The position numbers and the translations under genes are program-made. 46,692 nt of DNA, from NCBI GenBank assembly GCA_030705825.1, contig JAUZPR010000011.1:1-46692 (forward strand). The letters run 5' to 3'. Position 1 is the stretch's first letter. Each line of letters opens with the position of its first letter. The notes beneath the pieces were generated by a model. It saw only the letters and a list, made by a program, of their open reading frames with translations, ran no database searches and had not been told where the DNA came from. Below are positions 8,394-16,734 of this stretch, piece after piece. The stretch comes from Bacillota bacterium (GTDB lineage: Bacteria; Bacillota; Clostridia; Acetivibrionales; JANLFN01).

Positions 8394-9797
8394 TCATAGC
8401 TGCTTGAAATTTATTTTAAGCACTCTTTTAGTATTTTCAGTTACTTTAAATTTATCACTGGTTCTATAACCTGTTATCCACACTATTTCATTTTCTACAC
8501 CAATTAATGGGGTTTTGTTTCTTAATTCCCTTGGAACTTTGTTATCTATAAAATATTCTTTTAATTTTTTTGTACCATTTGACTTATAGGGTTTGAAAAT
8601 ATCACCTTGCTTCCTGGTTCTTATAAAAGCTTCCTTTCTGAATTTATCGTAATCAAAATACTGTTCGGATGAATTTTGCTGGTCTTCTGAAAATCTATAA
8701 TTATCTTTGCCATTTCCAAATAAAAATGTTTCAAATATATATTTCCCGTTTAATACTTCTGTAGTTCCCGGAACTTTCAAAACAGCTTCAAAGTCTTCAC
8801 AGATATACAAACTGCTTTCAAAATATATATGTAGGATATCATAAGAGGTCCCGGCACGCAAACCACCGGGAATATGAACCTCCATTCCGGTCTTTCCGCA
8901 GTTTAGCATTTCAATAATATTCCTTATATGAATATATTCTATGCCCTTAAGATCTCCTTTTAAACCTTCGATAGCCTTTCTCAGCACACTTTTTACAATA
9001 GCAGGATGGTTGGCCTTTAAGGCATCAATTCTGAGCTCCACACTATTGCTGTCCTGCTTAAGAATACAATTATTATATACTTTAATTACCGTATCTTCAA
9101 TAAAATCGGCATCTTCCCTTATAAGCTCCGACATTCTTAATATTCTTCGCGAAATATCGGTTTTAAATATATCTCTTACAGCCGGAAGAAGTTCCAATCT
9201 GATTTTATTTCTGGTATAATAATTTTCAAAATTTGAGCTGTCGGTTCTCGGATTTAAATTGTGGCTTTTGCAGTATTCTTCAATTTCTTCTCTTGTAACA
9301 TTAAGAAGGGGTCTAATAATTATCCCCCTTTTATAATCCATTCCTTTCAAGCCTGTAAGACCGGTACCCCGTATTATATTCATCAGTACAGTCTCTGCCT
9401 GATCATTGCTGTTATGGGCTACCGCTATAGCTTTAGCAGATATTTTTTCCGCGATTTTATAAAATTCATTATATCTTGCTTCACGGCCTGCTTCCTCTAT
9501 AGATAAACTCTGATTTCTAGCCAGAGCTTTTATATCACAATGCTCAACAAAAACCGGTATTCCTGCTTTTGAGCAGAATTCCCTTACATATTCCTCATCC
9601 TTTAAAGCATCCTCCCCGCGCAGCATGTGATTTATATGAACAGCTGCAAGGCTGATTCCCAATTCAGACGAAAGTGAATTCAATATGCTGAGAAGACATA
9701 TTGAATCAGGGCCTCCTGAAACACCTATAACAATTTTACTATTTTCTTCAATTAGTCTGTGTTCCTTAATTGTTTCTAAAACCTTTTTTTCAAGCAT
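8394..9797 (-). CDS. tilS: tRNA(Ile)-lysidine synthase
   Basis: Adds lysine to C34 of the CAU-anticodon tRNA-Ile so that it reads AUA. 467 residues. The PP-loop motif SGGPDS is at residues 27-32 and the C-terminal TilS substrate-binding region (KQGDIFKPYKSNGTKKLKEYFIDNKVPRELRNKTPLI) is intact. The start is ATG at 9797, six bases after AAAGG; the TTG two codons upstream touches that ribosome site and is less likely. It heads the tilS-hpt-ftsH cluster. The heptamer array at 9851-9884 lies just upstream and contains TTGACA boxes. Confidence 0.96.
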   Translation of the reverse strand: MLEKKVLETIKEHRLIEENSKIVIGVSGGPDSICLLSILNSLSSELGISLAAVHINHMLRGEDALKDEEYVREFCSKAGIPVFVEHCDIKALARNQSLSIEEAGREARYNEFYKIAEKISAKAIAVAHNSNDQAETVLMNIIRGTGLTGLKGMDYKRGIIIRPLLNVTREEIEEYCKSHNLNPRTDSSNFENYYTRNKIRLELLPAVRDIFKTDISRRILRMSELIREDADFIEDTVIKVYNNCILKQDSNSVELRIDALKANHPAIVKSVLRKAIEGLKGDLKGIEYIHIRNIIEMLNCGKTGMEVHIPGGLRAGTSYDILHIYFESSLYICEDFEAVLKVPGTTEVLNGKYIFETFLFGNGKDNYRFSEDQQNSSEQYFDYDKFRKEAFIRTRKQGDIFKPYKSNGTKKLKEYFIDNKVPRELRNKTPLIGVENEIVWITGYRTSDKFKVTENTKRVLKINFKQL

Positions 9798-9850
9798 ATT
9801 CAACCTTTAATCGGACAGATATGGAATCTGCCCCTATAATATAAAAATAA

Positions 9851-9884
9851 TTGTCAATTATCCATTGTCAATTGTCAATTGATT
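9851..9884. repeat. Heptanucleotide array (TTGTCAA type) between dnaB and tilS
   Basis: Units TTGTCAA, TTATCCA, TTGTCAA, TTGTCAA, TTGATT. On the minus strand each full unit reads TTGACAA and so contains a perfect SigA -35 hexamer pointing towards tilS. Ends exactly at the dnaB stop codon. Confidence 0.75.
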
Positions 9885-11216
9885 CTATTCTTTTTTCAGA
9901 TTTACGAACTTTGTATATTCACCGAACCATCTGAGCTCTACTGAACCTGTTGAACCATTTCTGTGCTTTGCAATGATTATCTCCGAAACATTCTTTTTTT
10001 CAGAGTCCTGATTATAATAGTCATCTCTGTAAATGAACATAACAAGATCCGCATCCTGCTCAATTGCACCTGATTCCCTCAAGTCACTCATAACTGGGCG
10101 GTGATCGGTTCTCTGCTCAGGTGCACGGCTTAGCTGTGATAATGCAATAACCGGAACGTTGATTTCTTTTGCAAGTATTTTAAGAGAACGTGATATCTCA
10201 GATATTTCCTGTTGCCTGCTGTCATTTTTACCTCTGCCCTGCATCAGCTGAAGATAATCTATAACAACTAGCCCCAGCCCCTTTTCAAGCTTCAATCTCC
10301 TGCTTTTGGCCCTAATATCCATAACCGATACACCTGGAGTATCATCAATATATATGGGAGCTTCCGACAGAGGACCTGTCGCACGGGCAAGCTTTTTCCA
10401 ATCCTCATCCTCAAGCTTTCCTGTCCTTATTTTCTGGCTGTCTACCATAGCTTCGCTGCAAAGCATTCTGCTTACCAGCTGTTCCTTTGACATTTCCAGA
10501 CTGAATACAGCAACAGGAACCTTTTTGTTAACTGCGGCATACTGGGCTATATTCAATGCAAGAGCAGTCTTTCCCATTGCAGGACGGGCAGCTATCAAAA
10601 TCAGATCGGAATTCTGGAATCCTGCCGTTTTATAATCTAGATCGGTGAAACCGGATGGTATTCCTGTAATAAAGCTTTTATTATTATATAACTCCTCAAG
10701 CCTGCTGTATGTATCTATAAGAGCGTCCTTAATCTGCGTAAATCCCTGGATGTTCCTTTTTTCAAGAATATCAAAAATACTTTTTTCAGCCTTGTCCAAT
10801 ACGACCGCTACTTCTTCGGCTGCATCATACCCCATGCTTAAAATATTCGATGAAGCTTTTATAAGCTTCCTTAGCAAAGACTTCTCTTCCACAATTTTAG
10901 CATAGTGGCGGGCATTGGCAGTCGTAGGAACTGCAGATGCCATGTTGGTCAGATATTCCAGCCCTCCTATTGCCTCCAAAGAACCCCTTTGCTTTAACAG
11001 ATCAGATACGGTTATAAGGTCTATAGCCTCACCTTTTTCAAAGAGATCCATTATGGCATCATATATTTCCCTATGGCTCTCCTTGTAAAAATCCTCAGTT
11101 TTTAAAATTTCGGCTATATTTGGTACAACATCCTTTTCAAGAAGCATGGAACCTATTACAGACTGTTCGGCTTCCACATTCTGGGGCGGTATTCTGCCGA
11201 TTGCTCCGATTTCCAT
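9885..11216 (-). CDS. dnaB: Replicative DNA helicase
   Basis: Hexameric 5'-3' helicase at the replication fork. 443 residues, standard size. N-terminal primase-interacting domain (PPQNVEAEQSVIGSML...), linker, then a RecA-like domain with Walker A ARPAMGKTAL (210-219), Walker B LVVIDYLQLM and the downstream LSQLSRAPEQR and SDLRESGAIEQDAD blocks. No intein. ATG at 11216 after GGGAG. The rplI stop lies 13 bases upstream, so rplI-dnaB are co-transcribed. Confidence 0.98.
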   Translation of the reverse strand: MEIGAIGRIPPQNVEAEQSVIGSMLLEKDVVPNIAEILKTEDFYKESHREIYDAIMDLFEKGEAIDLITVSDLLKQRGSLEAIGGLEYLTNMASAVPTTANARHYAKIVEEKSLLRKLIKASSNILSMGYDAAEEVAVVLDKAEKSIFDILEKRNIQGFTQIKDALIDTYSRLEELYNNKSFITGIPSGFTDLDYKTAGFQNSDLILIAARPAMGKTALALNIAQYAAVNKKVPVAVFSLEMSKEQLVSRMLCSEAMVDSQKIRTGKLEDEDWKKLARATGPLSEAPIYIDDTPGVSVMDIRAKSRRLKLEKGLGLVVIDYLQLMQGRGKNDSRQQEISEISRSLKILAKEINVPVIALSQLSRAPEQRTDHRPVMSDLRESGAIEQDADLVMFIYRDDYYNQDSEKKNVSEIIIAKHRNGSTGSVELRWFGEYTKFVNLKKE

Positions 11217-11229
11217 GGATATATTCTCC

Positions 11230-11676
11230 CTATTCCTGAACTAATTTGACAGTCATACCGGCACTTACTTCGGGATAAAGCTTAACCTCGACATTATAAG
11301 TGCCAAGAGTTTTTATGGTTTCCGCAAGATTGATTTTCTTCTTATCTATATCAAACCCATAGTCTGATTTCAGTTTATCTGCTATATCCTTGTTGGTTAT
11401 TGAACCAAACAGCTTACCGTTTTCACCTGACTTTGCCTTTATTTCAAGAGTTATGCTTTTTATTTTCGCTGCAAGTTCCCTGGCTTTGGCTAGCTCTTTT
11501 TCCTTCTTTGATTTTTCAGCCTCTTTTTTTGTATTCATTACATTCAAGTTACTTGAAGTAGCCTCCACTACAAGCCCTTTGGGAAGCAAAAAATTACGTG
11601 CATAGCCGTCGCTTACATCCACCATGCTTTCCTTTTTGCCCAATCCTTTAACGTCCTGTTTTAGTATGACCTTCAT
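11230..11676 (-). CDS. rplI: 50S ribosomal protein L9
   Basis: 148 residues, standard L9 size. N-terminal MKVILKQDVKGLGKKESMVDVSDGYARNFLLPKGLV is diagnostic, followed by the long Lys/Glu-rich connecting helix and the C-terminal 23S-binding domain. ATG at 11676 follows GGAGG. It lies in the conserved gdpP-rplI-dnaB order, but here a repeat array fills the gap between gdpP and rplI. Confidence 0.97.
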   Translation of the reverse strand: MKVILKQDVKGLGKKESMVDVSDGYARNFLLPKGLVVEATSSNLNVMNTKKEAEKSKKEKELAKARELAAKIKSITLEIKAKSGENGKLFGSITNKDIADKLKSDYGFDIDKKKINLAETIKTLGTYNVEVKLYPEVSAGMTVKLVQE

Positions 11677-11700
11677 ATAATCCTCCGTATTAGTGTTAAA

Positions 11701-11880
11701 AGTTCGGGGTTCGGGGTTAGGAGTTCGCAGTTGGACTTATAGTGGTTTTTAGTTAGGCGTTCGGTGTTCAGAAAACCCTGAACCTCAGCATTAAACTCTG
11801 AACTCTGACCATGAACCCTGAACTTATAACCCTGAACTCTCAACTCTTAACTCTCAACTCTTAACTCTTAACTCTCAACT
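11701..11880. repeat. Inverted pair of heptanucleotide arrays between gdpP and rplI
   Basis: Left part (11701 to about 11771) runs as AGTTCGG, GGTTCGG, GGTTAGG and similar units. Right part (about 11774-11880) runs in the opposite sense as AACCCTG, AACTCTG, AACTCTC, AACTCTT units. Nearly the whole 190-base gap is repeat. The final codons and TAA of gdpP lie inside the right half. Could fold as a long imperfect hairpin. Confidence 0.85.
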
Positions 11881-13889
11881 TTATTTGTCTCTTCCATGTA
11901 TTCAATTATAGCATATTTTAATTTTTCTTTAGCGTTTTCTATAGAAATATCCTGCAGCTGGGCACCTGCTCCGGTGAGATGACCCCCGCCCCCAAGCTTC
12001 TCCAGTATCATCTGTACGTTTATTTCACCTAACGATCTGCCGCTTATATAAATCTCGTTTCCTACTGTGCAGAGAACAAATGCGGCAGTCAAGCCCGACA
12101 AACCCAAAAATGCATCTGCAGCTTGAGCTGCAATCAGCTGAGGTTTTTTAAGCCCAGCCGGGCAAACGGAAATGGCTATATTTTCATTAATAATTTCAGC
12201 ATCCTTCAGCACATTTGAAACTGCAATATAAGTGTCGAGATCGTTCTGAAACAGTTGTTTTACCGATACGGTATCAACGCCCTGCCTTCTGAGGAAAGCC
12301 GCAGCTTCGAAGGTTCTTACACCGGTTTTGAAGGTAAAGTTTTTTGTGTCCACAACAATTCCCGCATAAAGAGCTTCCGCCTCCAATGGCGTCAGTTTTA
12401 TTTTTTCTTCAACGTACTGTAGCAACTCAGATACCAGTTCACTGGAGGATGAAGCATAGGTCTCCTGATAGGTCAGCACTGCATCCTGTATAAAATCGGC
12501 GCCCCTTCTGTGATGATCTATAACCACTATCTGATCGGTATAATTCAACAGTTCGGGACATTCGGTAAAACTGGGTCTATGTGTATCAACAACTATAAGA
12601 AGCGTCTTTTTATTTATTCTGTCAAGTGCTTCAAGCCTGTTTATAAACAGCCCGTTATAGTCGTCCGATTTTTCCAGCTTTGAAAGTATTCCGTCTATTG
12701 TTGCATTTGACCGGTTCATAACTATGTAGGCGTCCTTGTTCCTGTTTTTTACGATCCTTCTTAGTCCGAGCGAAGCTCCCAGACAATCAATATCAGGGTT
12801 TTCATGCCCCATAATCAATACTTCCGGGCATTGGTCTATCAATTCTCTCAACGCATAGGCAATAACTCTGGCCTTCACCTTTGTCCTCTTTTCAAGTTCT
12901 CTGGTCTTACCTCCGAAGAAGCTGAAATTGTCGCCGTTCCTTATTACGACATGATCTCCCCCCCGGCCCAAAGCTATATCTATACATGCCGTTGCATATG
13001 AAAAGTTCTCTGCAATTGATTTACCGTTAATTCCAAAACCTATACTCAAGGTAACAGGGATTTTATTCCCTATATTGATTTCCTTGATTATATCCAGAAT
13101 TTCAAATTTCTTTTCTTCCAATTCCTTAAGGTATCTGTATTCAAATACAAAAAAATACCTGTCTCTCTCGAATTTCCTTATGGTTCCGCCTGTATGACCC
13201 ATCCATTGAACTATTTTCCTGTCTATTTCAGCAAGCATCTGTGGTCTGCTTGTATCTTCCATACTTTGCATCAAATCGTCGTAATTGTCTATTACTATTA
13301 TCCCTACTGAAATTTTTTCGTCTTCCAATTTCTTTTTAATATCAATCAATTCAGTATTATCAATAAAATATAATATGAGCATATAACTCTCAACGTCTGA
13401 TTTTCCCTCAACCTTTACCAGATTTCCAAGAACATTGTAATATCTGTCTTTTATTATTGCATCTTTTGAAATATTTGAGGTTCCGTTAATAAGTTTTGAC
13501 GGGTGTAAATCTTCAACAAAATCATGGATAGGCTTTTCAAGAAGGTCCTCACCTTCGAATATTTTTCTGAAGGACGAGTTGTACCAAATAATTGTGCCAT
13601 CCAATTCCACTATAGAGAGAGGCATCGGAAAATTAAGAAGAGTATCCTTTGTTGCAGTATCAATATTAAAGGTAAGATTTTCTATGTAACTTGTGATTTC
13701 TTTCTGTCTGGTGTAGCTGGAATGGAAATTATAATATACCAGAACAAGAAGCAGGACAAACCCCGGTATTGCTGCCCAGATGTTATAAACACCTACGGCA
13801 ATTATCAATAAAAATATAACCCACAGATAAAAGCTTGCGCGGGGTATAAAAATGCCGGAATTTTTTTTGCTTTCGGAACTATTATTCAT
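11868..13889 (-). CDS. gdpP: GdpP/YybT-type c-di-AMP phosphodiesterase
   Basis: Membrane phosphodiesterase that degrades cyclic di-AMP. 673 residues. Two close membrane segments (about 16-35 and 37-53), a PAS domain (about 75-175), a degenerate GGDEF domain (no GGDEF motif, as usual for GdpP), then DHH (GHENPDIDCLGASLGL, VVDTHRP, VVIDHHRRG) and DHHA1 (GGGGHLTGAGAQL) domains. ATG at 13889 overlaps the upstream MazG-like stop codon by one base, so the two are translationally coupled. The C-terminal residues VES and the stop are encoded by a tandem repeat, meaning the array has grown into, or supplied, the gene end. Confidence 0.95.
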   Translation of the reverse strand: MNNSSESKKNSGIFIPRASFYLWVIFLLIIAVGVYNIWAAIPGFVLLLVLVYYNFHSSYTRQKEITSYIENLTFNIDTATKDTLLNFPMPLSIVELDGTIIWYNSSFRKIFEGEDLLEKPIHDFVEDLHPSKLINGTSNISKDAIIKDRYYNVLGNLVKVEGKSDVESYMLILYFIDNTELIDIKKKLEDEKISVGIIVIDNYDDLMQSMEDTSRPQMLAEIDRKIVQWMGHTGGTIRKFERDRYFFVFEYRYLKELEEKKFEILDIIKEINIGNKIPVTLSIGFGINGKSIAENFSYATACIDIALGRGGDHVVIRNGDNFSFFGGKTRELEKRTKVKARVIAYALRELIDQCPEVLIMGHENPDIDCLGASLGLRRIVKNRNKDAYIVMNRSNATIDGILSKLEKSDDYNGLFINRLEALDRINKKTLLIVVDTHRPSFTECPELLNYTDQIVVIDHHRRGADFIQDAVLTYQETYASSSSELVSELLQYVEEKIKLTPLEAEALYAGIVVDTKNFTFKTGVRTFEAAAFLRRQGVDTVSVKQLFQNDLDTYIAVSNVLKDAEIINENIAISVCPAGLKKPQLIAAQAADAFLGLSGLTAAFVLCTVGNEIYISGRSLGEINVQMILEKLGGGGHLTGAGAQLQDISIENAKEKLKYAIIEYMEETNKVES

Positions 13890-14233
13890 TAAAATTCCTT
13901 CCTTTTAACTCTTGAACTGTTCAGATGCCTGGTTAATTCGGTCAAATCCCCGTAATACTTTTCAACATCATGGTTTTCTACCAAACCAAGCTTTATTTTA
14001 TTGTCCATCTTTATCTCAATTGCATTGTAGCTTATCCCCAGACGCCTGCCCAGTAAGTAGCATATCAATATAATATTTGACAATGTTTCTGCAACAGAAT
14101 CATGAATTTCTTCCTTTGCACCATTCACCAGTCTTTTAAAAAGGTTGGCAACATCGGTAAGAAGCTCACTTTTCAGCCATTCAATCATCTTAATGTTTCT
14201 GGTTATATCGATTTCCTTCTCCATTAATCCCAT
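13889..14233 (-). CDS. MazG-like family protein
   Basis: 114 residues. All-helical; the segment SVAETLSNIILICYLLGRRLGISYNAIEIKMDNKIKLGL resembles the second half of MazG-type NTP pyrophosphohydrolases and fits the clostridial MazG-like family that sits beside gdpP. The full metal-binding ExxE-ExxD set is not obvious, so catalytic activity is uncertain. ATG at 14233 follows GGGGTG. It is coupled to gdpP by a one-base overlap, which suggests a role linked to nucleotide metabolism (inference). Confidence 0.8.
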   Translation of the reverse strand: MGLMEKEIDITRNIKMIEWLKSELLTDVANLFKRLVNGAKEEIHDSVAETLSNIILICYLLGRRLGISYNAIEIKMDNKIKLGLVENHDVEKYYGDLTELTRHLNSSRVKRKEF

Positions 14234-14293
14234 AATATCACCCCGTTGTCAGGTTCTCGAACGGCAATAGTGCTGCCATATTAACTGCATATT

Positions 14294-14302
14294 ATTATAC
14301 CA
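14294..14302 (-). promoter_or_regulatory. Extended -10 promoter of the gdpP operon
   Basis: Minus strand TGGTATAAT (TGn extended -10) about 60 bases before the MazG-like start. No good -35 at 17 bases; TTGAAC lies 20 bases upstream. Likely promoter for the MazG-like, gdpP, rplI, dnaB run. Confidence 0.5.
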
Positions 14303-14380
14303 TTAAATTCCAGATGGTTGTTCAATTTCCCAATGCTGAAATTTCAGGCATCCTGACAATTTGTCGGGTATATACAGGTG

Positions 14381-15211
14381 TTATTCCTGGTAGCGGGGAT
14401 ATGAGCCAAGAAGTTTATAAAAAGAAGTTTTGCGTTTTATCATTGTGAGAGCATCCTTTAGTTCAGGATCATCATAATGCCCCTCAATATCTATAAAAAA
14501 TATATAGTTTCCCAGCTGGTTTTTTGCGGGCCTGGACTCGATCCTTACCATGTTTACATCCCAAAGATTAAAAATATCAAGAACTCTGTACAGGCTTCCC
14601 GGTTTATCCTCTGTTGAAAATACGATGGAGGTTTTGTTGCAGCCTACATTGGGTCCGTCATTTTTCGAGATAACAACAAATCTTGTTCTATTATTATATC
14701 CGTCCTGAATATTGCTTGCTATTATATCCAGGCCGTATACCCCTGCCACTGAGCTTGAACCTATGGCTGCCAGGTCTCCGGTGCCCTCAGCTACAGTCTC
14801 TGCAGCTCCGGCTGTACTATAAACCGATTTTACATCCACATTCGGATAATTAGAGCTTATAAACTTACGACATTGACCAAGCGGTTGCGGGTGAGAGAGA
14901 ATACACCTGATGTTTTCGGGCAGTGTCCCTTTTTTAACCATAAGGTTTGCACAAATATCGATTACAACTTCGTCCTTTATCTTAAGATCCACTTCAAAAG
15001 CAAGTACATCAAGCGTAACGTTTATTGCGCCTTCAAGGGAATTTTCAATGGGAACTATTGCTTCATCCAGTTCATTCCTGTCAACCGCGAGTATTAATTC
15101 GGCTATGGAATTATAATCGCACCCGGTATATTCGGGCTTATCTTTTATATATTTCAATACTGCTTCATATGAGAATGTTCCCTTGGGTCCTAAATATCCG
15201 ATCTTTTTCAT
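14381..15211 (-). CDS. pheA: Prephenate dehydratase
   Basis: Converts prephenate to phenylpyruvate in phenylalanine synthesis. 276 residues, monofunctional (no chorismate mutase part). The N-terminal catalytic domain starts GYLGPKGTFSYEA and includes the catalytic-site block NRTRFVVIS (around residue 170). The C-terminal ACT domain (TSIVFSTEDKPGSLYRVLDIFNLWDVNMVRIESRPAKNQLGNYIFFIDIEGH) carries the ESRP motif for phenylalanine feedback. ATG at 15211 follows GAGG by six bases. It has its own promoter just after the rpsR terminator. Confidence 0.96.
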   Translation of the reverse strand: MKKIGYLGPKGTFSYEAVLKYIKDKPEYTGCDYNSIAELILAVDRNELDEAIVPIENSLEGAINVTLDVLAFEVDLKIKDEVVIDICANLMVKKGTLPENIRCILSHPQPLGQCRKFISSNYPNVDVKSVYSTAGAAETVAEGTGDLAAIGSSSVAGVYGLDIIASNIQDGYNNRTRFVVISKNDGPNVGCNKTSIVFSTEDKPGSLYRVLDIFNLWDVNMVRIESRPAKNQLGNYIFFIDIEGHYDDPELKDALTMIKRKTSFYKLLGSYPRYQE

Positions 15212-15257
15212 TTATAACCTCATAATTAAAAGTCTTTACGGAAAATCCATCCCATAT

Positions 15258-15286
15258 ATGATACCACTATTCGACACATTTTCCAA
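15258..15286 (-). promoter_or_regulatory. SigA promoter of pheA
   Basis: Minus strand TTGGAA (15286-15281), 17-base spacer, TATCAT (15263-15258) with TGG before the -10. The -35 box overlaps the T-tract of the rpsR terminator. Confidence 0.65.
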
Positions 15287-15319
15287 TAAAAAGCCCGCAG
15301 AACTTTTTCTGCGGGCTTT
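15285..15319 (-). terminator. Terminator after rpsR
   Basis: Thirteen-base stem AAAGCCCGCAGAA / TTCTGCGGGCTTT with a T-run on the minus strand. Ends the rpsF-ssb-rpsR operon. Confidence 0.93.
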
Positions 15320-15331
15320 CTTGAATAGTTA

Positions 15332-15622
15332 TCAATCTGTAGTATAAGGAAGCAATGCAATGTGTCTTGCTCTCTTTATTGCAGTTGTGAGCTGACGCTG
15401 ATGCTTTGCGCAGTTGCCGGAAATCCTTCTTGGCAGTATCTTGCCTCTTTCGGATACGTACTTTCTCAGCTTGGCAACTTCCTTGTAATCTATATCTGTT
15501 ACTTTATCAACGCAGAAAGAGCAGACCTTCTTCTTCATTCTTTTCATTTTCATTCCGCCCTTGCCTTCGCCTTTGTCATACATGTCCTTACCGCTGTTCC
15601 TATCTCTTTTTCCACCAGGCAT
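15332..15622 (-). CDS. rpsR: 30S ribosomal protein S18
   Basis: 96 residues; the S18 core ([64 protein letters not shown]) is complete. The CxxC and later C-x-x-H mark it as the zinc-binding form. An extra basic, Gly/Lys-rich N-terminal tail of about 27 residues ([23 protein letters not shown]...) makes it longer than the usual 75-80. ATG at 15622 follows AAGGAGG. Last gene of the rpsF-ssb-rpsR operon. Confidence 0.97.
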   Translation of the reverse strand: MPGGKRDRNSGKDMYDKGEGKGGMKMKRMKKKVCSFCVDKVTDIDYKEVAKLRKYVSERGKILPRRISGNCAKHQRQLTTAIKRARHIALLPYTTD

Positions 15623-15690
15623 TTGTTACAAACCTCCTTCCAAAATCCGAATTCAATATATAATTCGTTTTGTAAATTTTCAATAATAAA

Positions 15691-16104
15691 TTAGAATGGC
15701 AGTTCATCGCTGTCATCCAGAGGATAAAATCCATCCGCCTGATCCGAGTTATGATTTTCCGAGGGCTTTGAAGTATCGTCACTTCTCTTGCCGTCGGCAA
15801 AATATGCTTCTTCAGCAACAACTTCAGTTATGAAGCGTTTTTTGCCTTCATTGTCATCCCAGGATCTTGTCTGGATTCTACCTACTACAACAACCTGTCT
15901 TCCCTTTTGAAAATACTTGCCACAGAACTCGCCCAACTTATTCCATGCAACTATCGGAATAAAATCAGCCTGTCTTTCTTCACCCTGTCTTGCAAATCTT
16001 CTGTCAATAGCAAGGGTAAAGCTGCATACAGCAGTATTATTCGTATTGGTGTACCTAAGTTCAGGGTCTTTTGTCAATCTTCCCATTAAAATTGCCTTGT
16101 TCAT
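15691..16104 (-). CDS. ssb: Single-stranded DNA-binding protein
   Basis: 137 residues. OB fold (MNKAILMGRLTKDPELRYTNTNNTAVCSFTLAIDRRF...) followed by a short acidic tail ending DDSDELPF, the tip that recruits replication and repair partners. Located between rpsF and rpsR as in most Firmicutes; 10 bases separate it from rpsF. Confidence 0.97.
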   Translation of the reverse strand: MNKAILMGRLTKDPELRYTNTNNTAVCSFTLAIDRRFARQGEERQADFIPIVAWNKLGEFCGKYFQKGRQVVVVGRIQTRSWDDNEGKKRFITEVVAEEAYFADGKRSDDTSKPSENHNSDQADGFYPLDDSDELPF

Positions 16105-16114
16105 AACATCACCC

Positions 16115-16402
16115 CTACTTATCCTTTTTAATAATCAAGTATTTGAGTACACCATCGGTAATCTTGTAAATTCTCTCAAGTTCACGTGGGAATTCAGAAT
16201 CTGCACTGAAATTAGCCATGACATAATAACCATCGTTAATGTCATCAATAGGATAAGCCATTTTTCTCTTACCCCATTCATCAATGCTCTCCAACTGAGC
16301 TGATGATTCGAGAATACCTTTGAATTTATCAACTACAGCTTTAACACTCTCTTCACCTAATTCAGGATTGACAATGAAAATAGACTCATATTTGTTTGTC
16401 AT
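16115..16402 (-). CDS. rpsF: 30S ribosomal protein S6
   Basis: 95 residues, standard S6. MTNKYESIFIVNPELGEESVKAVVDKFKGIL and EWGKRKMAYPIDDINDGYYVMANF are typical; S6 pairs with S18 encoded two genes downstream. ATG at 16402 is preceded by AAGGAGGTGA. First gene of the operon. Confidence 0.97.
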   Translation of the reverse strand: MTNKYESIFIVNPELGEESVKAVVDKFKGILESSAQLESIDEWGKRKMAYPIDDINDGYYVMANFSADSEFPRELERIYKITDGVLKYLIIKKDK

Positions 16403-16470
16403 TCGACTTCACCTCCTTCTGGACTGAACGGCCCTGCATCAAAAGTGCAGAGCAAGGATCACGGTAACAT

Positions 16471-16499
16471 ATTTTATCATAATGTGTCGATATTAACAA
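16471..16499 (-). promoter_or_regulatory. SigA promoter of rpsF-ssb-rpsR
   Basis: Minus strand TTGTTA (16499-16494), 17-base spacer, TAAAAT (16476-16471). The leader of about 60 bases contains a small CTGCA / TGCAG hairpin (16435-16451), in the place where S6:S18 autoregulatory leaders occur; I cannot confirm that motif here. Confidence 0.7.
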
Positions 16500-16570
16500 G
16501 GGGAAGTTTTAATTATTATGTTTCATTGCATTCCGCAGGAAGTATCCTGCACTTCTTTATCATGCAAAGA

Positions 16571-16599
16571 TTGTACTACAGTTGTTAGTGATGTATAAT
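16571..16599 (+). promoter_or_regulatory. SigA promoter of glgB
   Basis: TTGTAC (16571-16576), 17-base spacer, TATAAT (16594-16599). It gives an AT-rich leader of roughly 130 bases before the glgB start; no known riboswitch was seen in it. Confidence 0.75.
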
Positions 16600-16734
16600 T
16601 TTAGTAATATCACCAGTCATTTTAAAATAACAATTAAGAACCATGCAATTTTTGCATTTTGCATATCATTATTTCAAATTAAACAAATTATATGAATGAG
16701 GTTTTTAAAAAACAGATAAGGAAAGGACAATATT

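Noticed and set aside
15272-15278. Exact Spo0A box (TGTCGAA) upstream of pheA
   Set aside because: A seven-base match is expected several times by chance in a window this size, and it falls within the spacer of a good SigA promoter without other support.
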